A stretch of DNA of 11,779 nt from Opitutia bacterium (GTDB lineage: Bacteria; Verrucomicrobiota; Verrucomicrobiia; Opitutales; JANYDI01): NCBI GenBank assembly GCA_025363695.1, contig JANYDI010000107.1:1-11779 (forward strand), in the 5' to 3' direction. This document shows positions 6,905 through 11,779 of the stretch, piece after piece (position 1 is the first letter of the stretch; each line of letters begins with the position of its first letter). The notes under the pieces are model-generated. The model searched no databases. It saw only the letters and a list, made by a program, of their open reading frames with translations, and was not told where the DNA came from. The position numbers were made by a program, and so were the translations under genes.

Positions 6905-8182
6905 ATGCCCCCTCTGGTTGGATCCAAAAAGTTGTCTATGTTAGGGTTCATTTGTATTTTTACAGGTGCCTTACTTGGGATGACACAGTGGCATTGGCCC
7001 AAAAAGACCCAAGGTCCTATCTATGTCGGTTTACTCAACGCTGAAACGCTTCCAGAGTCCGATCTTAGAGAAGCCCCCATGCTTCAGACTTTTTTAATGG
7101 CCATTGATGAGTTAAATGAATCTGGCGGACTCTTAGGACGGAGAGTGGAGCCTGTTTTAATAAATTCTCAAGTACTTCGCGATGGCTGTTACGGGCATTG
7201 GACCGCCGTTTTGGTCAATGACAACGACGCTTGGGCGCTTTTTGGCGGAGGAGACTCCGGTGCCAGGAAGGCCATGAAGTATGTAGCGGAATTCAACAAT
7301 CGCTTACTGTTCTATCCCTATCCTTATGAGGGGATTGAGGCTTCCGACCGCATTATTCACTTGGGGGGTATCCCCAACCAGTCGGTCTTTCCCTTTGTTT
7401 ATTGGGCGCTCAATCACTTTGGGAAAAAGAAGCACTATGTGCTCGTGCATGCGGACGACTGTATGGGGCGTAGCATGCGGATTGTGCTTCGTGATTTATT
7501 TAAAATCTATGAAGGCATAGACCTGGAATGCCTAGAGCTTTCGTTTGAGGAATCAGCGGTAAGCGCTCTGGTGAGCTCCCTTCGCACAAGCACGCCTGAT
7601 GTCATCATTGAATGCATTGATGTCTTTTCGAAAAAAGCTGAATTCTATCGCACGCTAAAAGACTCAGGTTGGACACGCAACAGTGGCAAAATCCTTGGCC
7701 TTGGCCTTTCAGAGGCGGAAGCCTACGCCGTAGGCCTCGAATACGTAGATGGCGTTTATTTCAGTAAAACAAGTTTCTCAAGGCATTCGGAGCGTTTTTC
7801 CAAGGTCCTAAAGGAACGTTTGGACAATAAATACGGTGGCAATGTGCATATTTCTGAAGCCCTAGAGGCTGCCTACGCCTCCGTGTATTTATGGGCTAAC
7901 GTCGTAAGAGAGCTGGGGACCTTTGATACAGAGCTGGTGCTCAAGTTGCTTTTGCAAAAGGCCCATGATACGCCTGTGGGGAAAGTATGCTTGCATAAAG
8001 ACAATCTGCATGCTTTCAAGCATTTTGTCTTAGGTCAAATACAGGCAAACGGCAGTTCAGATGTCTTTCTTGAAAGCGATGTGCTCATTGATCCTGAGCC
8101 TTTTCCGCGCTTTAGGTCGCAAAATGAATGGCAGCTCCTTTTAGACGAGGTCTGGAAGCCGATCTTTAAGGCAGGGTCCTAA
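6905..8182 (+). CDS. Urea/amide-type ABC substrate-binding protein (UrtA/AmiC-like)
   Basis: A type-1 periplasmic binding protein of the Peripla_BP_5/6 kind, the group holding UrtA (urea, short amides) and the AmiC sensor. From the ATG at 6905 it has 425 residues. KKLSMLGFICIFTGALLGM (8-26) is a signal or anchor helix without a convincing cleavage site. Family hallmarks are the region around ALFGGGDSGARKAM, then LLFYPYPYEGIEASDRIIHL, GGIPNQS and AAYASVYLWANVVRELG, and the late AHDTPVGKVCLHKDNLHAFK. An upstream GTG at 6899 is possible, but AAGG at 6893-6896, 8 nt before the ATG, favours 6905. No transporter partner is encoded here, so it may serve a permease elsewhere or a sensor kinase. The TAA stop lies inside CCTAAGG. 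Confidence 0.85.
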   Translation: MPPLVGSKKLSMLGFICIFTGALLGMTQWHWPKKTQGPIYVGLLNAETLPESDLREAPMLQTFLMAIDELNESGGLLGRRVEPVLINSQVLRDGCYGHWTAVLVNDNDAWALFGGGDSGARKAMKYVAEFNNRLLFYPYPYEGIEASDRIIHLGGIPNQSVFPFVYWALNHFGKKKHYVLVHADDCMGRSMRIVLRDLFKIYEGIDLECLELSFEESAVSALVSSLRTSTPDVIIECIDVFSKKAEFYRTLKDSGWTRNSGKILGLGLSEAEAYAVGLEYVDGVYFSKTSFSRHSERFSKVLKERLDNKYGGNVHISEALEAAYASVYLWANVVRELGTFDTELVLKLLLQKAHDTPVGKVCLHKDNLHAFKHFVLGQIQANGSSDVFLESDVLIDPEPFPRFRSQNEWQLLLDEVWKPIFKAGS

Positions 8183-8286
8183 GGCGCGTGAACGATTGAC
8201 AGCTATTTATTAAAACCACATTATGTGGTTTGTTTTTTTATAATTATCGATCATAACCCTTCCATTAAGGCGGGGTCTTAGGGCCC
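8166..8286. repeat. Short imperfect direct repeat flanking a terminator
   Basis: TTAAGGCAGGGTCCTAAGG (8166-8184, carried on to 8187) and TTAAGGCGGGGTCTTAGGG (8265-8283, carried on to 8286) match at 18 of 22 positions over their full length. The first contains the stop of the urea-type binding-protein gene. The CTAAGG core recalls the start of the composite repeat, so these may be decayed fragments of it. Confidence 0.4.
8213..8239 (+). terminator. Intrinsic terminator after the urea-type binding-protein gene
   Basis: An 8-bp perfect stem AAACCACA/TGTGGTTT (8213-8220 and 8224-8231) with a 3-nt loop is followed by GTTTTTTT. It begins 31 nt after the stop at 8182. It is the only canonical rho-independent terminator in the window. 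Confidence 0.75.
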
Positions 8287-8413
8287 AAAGTATTTTTTAA
8301 TTTTTTTTAATTTTTTTTAATTTAAAAGAGTTGCCGCAACGATTTTTTTTTGCTACAAGCTACTGCCTTGGCTATTTTTTTAAGTAAAAGCTTTTTAAAA
8401 ATGCCTCGAGACT
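8287..8413. other. AT-rich spacer upstream of recJ with a T-tract tandem repeat
   Basis: This spacer holds no gene. At about 8293-8323 it has three runs of six to eight T separated by AA, ending in TTTAAAAG. A second T tract lies at about 8344-8350. I could not place a convincing promoter for recJ, though one must lie here if the terminator at 8213 works. Confidence 0.6.
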
Positions 8414-8419
8414 TTGAAA

Positions 8420-10162
8420 ATGAATTGGAGAGAGCGAGCATTTGACCCGTTAGAGGTAGCACAGTTAGCGCGTGTATTAAAGATAAGTGAGTTTTTAGCG
8501 GCCCTTTTGTGGCAACGTAACCTGAGAGATCAGGCCTCGGCTGAGCCTTTTTTGAACCCGACCCTAGCCAGCCTAAGCTGTCCCTTTGATTTGGAGGGAC
8601 TCGATAAGGCCGTTGCGTGCTTGCGCAGGGCTTTAGACACGAAGCAACGGATACTCCTGTATTGTGACTACGACGCTGATGGGGTTACCAGTTCAGCCCT
8701 ATTGCTGTCGATCTTGCGGCAATTAGGCGCCTGGCCGGCATTTTTCGTGCCTCGGCGCCTACAGGAAGGCTATGGCCTGAGCAAAATCGCCCTCATCCGA
8801 GCCTTTGAAGAGGAAGGGCAGCCCGACTTGCTCATTGCCTTGGATTGCGGAACCAACTCGTCGGAAGCCGTTAATTTTGTGCGCGACCTGGGCGTCGAGG
8901 TGCTCATTGTAGACCACCATCAAGCCAAAGAAGGGCTACCTGAGTGCATTTTACTCAACCCGCACCTAAATCCTGCCGAAACCTCTCATCAGCTCTTATG
9001 TACCGTGGGCTTGGTCTTCAAGCTCGTGCATGGGCTGGTAAAGACGCTCAAACAGGAAGGCGATGCCCGCGTTGCTCAGCTGCGCTTACGTGAAACACTG
9101 GACTTGGTAGCCTTGGGCACTGTGGCGGATTTAGTCCCGCTCAAGGGTGAAAACCGTGTTTTTGTCCATTTTGGCTTGCAGGAACTGGCGCTAGGACGCC
9201 GTGAAGGCCTTCGAGTCCTGGGACACGTGTGTGGCATGCGTCCCAAGGCGCCGTATTCCACAGCAGATATTTCGTTTAAGTTGGCACCACGCATCAACGC
9301 CAGTGGCCGCCTCGATGATGCCCGTTTGCCCATAGAGCTTTTGTTGGATGGCTCGGAAGCACGGTGTTTGCAGATGGCCAAGGTTTTAGATACGATAAAT
9401 CGAGACCGCCAAGAAATTGAACTTGAAATTGTCCGCTGTGCCCAAATCCAGGTAGAAGCGCAAGCCCAGGACAGCGCTGGCATTGTCGCCTTCCATGAAG
9501 ATTGGCACCCCGGGGTAGTGGGCATCGTCGCTGGCAAGCTCTGTCGGCACTTCCACAAACCTGCTATTGTTTTGGGCGCCGAAGGCCCCTTGGCCAAGGG
9601 CTCCGGCCGTAGCGTTGCCGGCGTCAACCTGGTCGAGGTCCTGCAATCCTGCCAAGATTTACTCACAACCTGGGGCGGACACCCCATGGCTGTCGGGCTG
9701 TCCTTGCCTCAGTCCCACGTTCAAGCCTTCCGTGAGGCCTTTGACCAGGCTATTCGCCAAGCCCTACAAGGCAAGCAACCCGAACCTGAATTGGTTATCG
9801 ACTTTTGGCTAGAACCCAAAGACCTTACCGCCGATTTACTCAAGGATATTGACCGCCTTCAGCCCTTTGGGCAGGGCAATCCTGAGCCCATCTTGGGTAT
9901 CCGCAAAGTGTCCTTAAACGGCTCGGCTTCCGTTTTTGGCGAAAATCACGACCATATCCGCTTCAAGATGCCCACGGATCGCTCAGGCGGCTTGTCCGTA
10001 GTCGGCTGGAAGCAGGCCGCCTCCATGCCTCCAGCCCATCAGCTCATAGATATGGCCATAAAGCTTAGCTGGAATACCTGGCACCAAAGCCGCTCACCCA
10101 GCTTCCCAGCCGTCCTCCAGGCCGAAATGCTCGCCTGGCGTAGGAGTCAGTGCGTAGATTAA
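8420..10162 (+). CDS. recJ: Single-stranded-DNA-specific 5'-3' exonuclease RecJ
   Basis: RecJ degrades single-stranded DNA from 5' ends in RecF-pathway recombination, mismatch repair and base excision repair, using metal ions held by DHH-family motifs. Visible are DYDADG (83-88), LDCGTN (141-146), the DHH signature VDHH (164-167), FKLAPRINASGRLDDA, the DHHA1 segment WHPGVVGIVAGKL followed by GSGRSV and the GGHPMAVGL motif, and a C-terminal OB-like part beginning LQPFGQGNPEP. The length of 580 residues is normal. I chose the ATG at 8420 over the TTG at 8414; neither has a strong ribosome site. The TAA is followed after 3 nt by repeat copy D, which separates it from psd. Confidence 0.96.
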   Translation: MNWRERAFDPLEVAQLARVLKISEFLAALLWQRNLRDQASAEPFLNPTLASLSCPFDLEGLDKAVACLRRALDTKQRILLYCDYDADGVTSSALLLSILRQLGAWPAFFVPRRLQEGYGLSKIALIRAFEEEGQPDLLIALDCGTNSSEAVNFVRDLGVEVLIVDHHQAKEGLPECILLNPHLNPAETSHQLLCTVGLVFKLVHGLVKTLKQEGDARVAQLRLRETLDLVALGTVADLVPLKGENRVFVHFGLQELALGRREGLRVLGHVCGMRPKAPYSTADISFKLAPRINASGRLDDARLPIELLLDGSEARCLQMAKVLDTINRDRQEIELEIVRCAQIQVEAQAQDSAGIVAFHEDWHPGVVGIVAGKLCRHFHKPAIVLGAEGPLAKGSGRSVAGVNLVEVLQSCQDLLTTWGGHPMAVGLSLPQSHVQAFREAFDQAIRQALQGKQPEPELVIDFWLEPKDLTADLLKDIDRLQPFGQGNPEPILGIRKVSLNGSASVFGENHDHIRFKMPTDRSGGLSVVGWKQAASMPPAHQLIDMAIKLSWNTWHQSRSPSFPAVLQAEMLAWRRSQCVD

Positions 10163-10427
10163 GGGCCAAGGGGAGCTAGCTCCCCTTGGATCCCCTTTCC
10201 GATAGCGATTTTGCAAAATACTGCGTATTTTGGCAAAATCGCTATCGGGATAGGACATACAAGGCCCCCACAGATCGCTTCGCGATCCGGGTGTACATTT
10301 CGATGTACTTCGAGCCGGTTTGAGGGGGGCATTCGCGTTTCAGGCAAGGAAGGGAAGTGCGTAGCGCACTACGGTGCGTGAGACACTTCCCTGACGAAGC
10401 ATCAAACGTGAATGCCCCCCTCAAACC
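10163..10427 (+). repeat. Composite palindromic repeat, full copy D
   Basis: H1 is 10166-10189 (CCAAGGGGAGC/GCTCCCCTTGG), H2 is 10199-10248 (outer arm CCGATAGCGATTTTGC, inner stem AAAATAC/GTATTTT), the linker has ATACAAGGCCCC, H3 is 10273-10287 (GATCGC/GCGATC, central TTC instead of GAA), and a small hairpin GTACAT-TTCG-ATGTAC follows. H4 is 10317-10427, with arms ending GGGCATTCGCGTTT and AAACGTGAATGCCC that pair fully if one G-T wobble is allowed. Inside H4, GGGAAGTG/CACTTCCC closes a second stem, as in copy C. Confidence 0.9.
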
Positions 10428-10462
10428 CCCGCAACACTTTAGGATTGCATTCTTTCCTAAGG

Positions 10463-10495
10463 TTTGCTTCGTTTCTGCTCGATAGATAATCTATC
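10463..10495 (+). promoter_or_regulatory. Candidate psd promoter with a palindrome
   Basis: TTTGCT (10463-10468) and GATAAT (10485-10490) lie 16 nt apart, a weak -35 with a good -10. The -10 box is part of the perfect 7-1-7 palindrome GATAGATAATCTATC (10481-10495), 6 nt before the psd start, which could bind a regulator or cover the start. A further 6-bp inverted repeat TTAGGA/TCCTAA lies at 10439-10460. Confidence 0.3.
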
Positions 10496-10501
10496 CTACT
10501 C

Positions 10502-11401
10502 ATGCCAAAGCAGCAACATCACGTCATGAATCGCTACACAAAGCAGCTGGAAACAGAGCCTTTGGCGCGAGGATTGCGGTTTTTTTACGACACCCGGCCT
10601 GGGCGGTTTTTTTTGGCTTGGGGCGCAAGGCAATATTGGCAATCAAAGCTTTATGGGCTGTACAGCCTCTCTGCGTGGAGTAAAAACAAGGTACAACGGC
10701 TCATCAAGCGCCATCCCATAGACCCCAGCGAGTGGGTGATTCCCCCCGGAGGCTTTTCCTGCTTTAATGCGTTTTTTACCCGCAAACTCAAACCCGGGGC
10801 TCGTCCTGTCCCTAAGGATCCCAGCAGCGTATTATTTCCAGCGGATGCACGCCACTGGGCCTACCCGGAACTGGAGCTCACCCAAGACTTCAAAATCAAA
10901 GGCGAGCAATTTAACCTCTCCACGCTCCTGAAAGACGAGGCCCTTGCGCAGCACTATGTCGGCGGCACGGCTATTTTTTCCCGTCTGTGCCCTACTGATT
11001 ACCACCGCTTTCACTTCCCGGTCTCAGGTATTGTGCAGCCTGCTCGAGCCATCGAAGGCCGTCTGCATTCCGTTCATCCCATGAGCCACAAAACCCGTGA
11101 AACCTGTATGCACCGTAATCGACGCTGTGTCACGGCCATCCATACCGAAACACTGGGCATTGTAACCATGATCGAAGTGGGAGCCCTGCTGGTTGGCAGT
11201 ATCCAACAAACCTACAAGCCCAAAACCTATGTCCAAAAAGGCGATGAAAAGGGTTTTTTTCAGTTCGGCGGCTCTGCCATCCTGACCCTGTTTGAACGCG
11301 ACACCCTGGCGCTAGCCCCCGACTTACTGGAAGCTAACCAGCAAGGCTATGAGCTCTATGCCTTGGTGAATGATGTGTCAGGGAGCAGTATAAAGGGCTA
11401 A
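10502..11401 (+). CDS. psd: Phosphatidylserine decarboxylase proenzyme
   Basis: Decarboxylates phosphatidylserine to phosphatidylethanolamine at the inner membrane. The 299-residue proenzyme is expected to cut itself at GGS (256-258), turning Ser258 into the pyruvoyl group; the motif here is GGSA where many relatives have GGST. Other marks are NRYTKQLETEP (10-20), FNAFFTRKLKPGARPV (88-103), PAD (113-115, the catalytic Asp), DYHRFHFP (166-173), HSVHP (189-193) and IEVGALLVGSI (224-234). This matches the chlamydia-type enzymes. The ATG at 10502 keeps the conserved NRYTKQ segment; one at 10526 is also possible. The final Gly codon and the TAA stop overlap the start of the repeat (GGGCTAAGG). Confidence 0.94.
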   Translation: MPKQQHHVMNRYTKQLETEPLARGLRFFYDTRPGRFFLAWGARQYWQSKLYGLYSLSAWSKNKVQRLIKRHPIDPSEWVIPPGGFSCFNAFFTRKLKPGARPVPKDPSSVLFPADARHWAYPELELTQDFKIKGEQFNLSTLLKDEALAQHYVGGTAIFSRLCPTDYHRFHFPVSGIVQPARAIEGRLHSVHPMSHKTRETCMHRNRRCVTAIHTETLGIVTMIEVGALLVGSIQQTYKPKTYVQKGDEKGFFQFGGSAILTLFERDTLALAPDLLEANQQGYELYALVNDVSGSSIKG

Positions 11402-11548
11402 GGGGGACTTGTCCCCCTTAGGATCCCCTTTCCGATAGCGATTTATTAAAATGCTAGCGCATTTTAAGTAAATCGCTATCGGAGAAGGGAGATACTAAGC
11501 CCTCCCACGATCGCGAAGCGATCCTGAGTGTATTTTTTGGATCAATTC
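11395..11548 (+). repeat. Composite palindromic repeat, partial copy E (H1-H2-H3)
   Basis: H1 is 11398-11421 (CTAAGGGGGAC/GTCCCCCTTAG), H2 is 11432-11482 (outer arm CCGATAGCGATTTA, inner stem AAAATGC/GCATTTT), the linker has TACTAAGCCC and H3 is 11509-11523. The next bases (GAGTGTATTTTTTGGATCAATTCG) resemble the H3-H4 linker of copy B, but H4 is missing and the inverted copy F starts instead. Confidence 0.88.
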
Positions 11549-11646
11549 GATCCCGTAGGGATCTGTGGGGGTCTTAGTATAGGCTTCCCGATGGGCAATT
11601 TTTATAAATACGTAGTATTTTAAAAATTGCCCATCGGAAGGGGATC
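11549..11646 (-). repeat. Composite palindromic repeat, partial inverted copy F (H2-H3)
   Basis: On the minus strand it reads GATCCCCTT, H2 (11588-11637, core identical to that of copy A), CCTATACTAAGACCCCCACA, then H3 (11549-11563) in the form GATCCC/GGGATC, a paired change from the usual GATCGC/GCGATC. It has no H1: at the GATC where H1 would join, the sequence continues into the terminal inverted repeat. Confidence 0.85.
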
Positions 11647-11779
11647 TACCGTCTTGGCAGTCAAGAGCAAAAGTCTAAAATTCATAATTTTTTTCGTAAA
11701 CCCTGTCATTTTTTATCATCGTATTTAAGCACACTATCATTTTGCGCATGACAGCTATTAGCGCAACCATCCCGGCTTT
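11643..11779 (+). repeat. Right arm of a large terminal inverted repeat
   Basis: Aligns without gaps to the reverse complement of 1-128, about 84% by hand. It starts at GATCTACCGTCT, runs through the shared AAAGTCTAAAATTCATAATT leader block and continues into the putative outward gene. The similarity fades near GCAACC, by the window edge. Confidence 0.85.
11748..11779 (+). CDS. 5' end of an outward-reading gene, paralogue of the one at the left edge
   Basis: From the ATG at 11748 the strand reads MTAISATIPA to the window edge. The open frame extends back through FKHTIILR, matching FKHTTILR of the left copy, to a TAA ahead of TLSFF. The position of the left ATG is ATC here (11718-11720), so either this copy starts at 11748 (or TTG 11742) or the left start is misplaced. 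Differences from the left copy fall mainly at third positions over the last seven codons. Product unknown; only a few codons are visible. Confidence 0.4.
   Translation, partial: MTAISATIPA

Noticed and set aside
8196..8224. TTGACA with CATTAT after 17 nt as a recJ promoter
   Set aside because: The -10 box lies inside the terminator stem, so a transcript starting there would not include the 5' stem arm; more likely chance in AT-rich DNA, though not excluded.
9076..9687. 203-codon minus-strand open frame within recJ
   Set aside because: It lies wholly opposite clear RecJ coding sequence, including the DHHA1 region, and its Ser/Arg/Pro-rich translation is typical of an antisense shadow.
125..11650. 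CRISPR array or classic insertion sequence as explanation for the repeats
   Set aside because: The copies are several kb apart, have no regular spacers, encode no transposase and show internal palindromes with compensatory changes.

Overview
The window is a chromosomal stretch of a mid-GC bacterium, about 11.8 kb, carrying mainly housekeeping genes. The phosphatidylserine decarboxylase is built like the chlamydial type-II enzymes, and the YkuD-family transpeptidase has the layout I associate with Verrucomicrobia/Opitutae. I therefore suspect a PVC-group bacterium, perhaps a host-associated one, but this is a weak inference from remembered family patterns, not a search result.

Layout, left to right. 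(1) Positions 1-124: an outward-reading gene start with its leader. (2) 125-261: a partial copy of a composite palindromic repeat, which also encodes the last residues and stop of asd (minus). (3) asd and a YkuD-family transpeptidase gene diverge from a shared CATATG with no intergenic gap; the transpeptidase gene runs tail-to-tail into a small exported-protein gene. (4) 2351-2622: a full repeat copy, then a one-domain rhodanese. (5) A membrane-anchored 96-residue protein and a 384-residue protein (minus) that may be one gene split by a frame change. (6) trpS (plus), full repeat copy, and a convergent TrpX-like substrate-binding protein. (7) A divergent urea/amide-type substrate-binding protein, ending at a clear intrinsic terminator. 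(8) recJ, full repeat copy, psd, then two more partial repeat copies. (9) 11643-11779: an inverted copy of the left end, again reading outward.

The genes do not form one pathway: they cover lysine/threonine precursor synthesis, cell-wall chemistry, tRNA charging, DNA repair, phospholipid synthesis and ligand sensing or uptake. What ties the window together is the repeat family. Three full copies of about 265 nt and three partial ones share four successive hairpins, here called H1 to H4. The stems keep pairing while their sequence changes, which points to a structured RNA or DNA element and not to chance similarity. Copies sit within 0-3 nt of the stop codons of asd, trpS, recJ and psd, and in asd, psd and the TrpX-like gene the repeat itself supplies the stop codon. 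The block is framed by an inverted repeat of about 125 nt (roughly 84% identical by hand alignment) whose outermost part looks like the 5' ends of two paralogous genes pointing away from the block.
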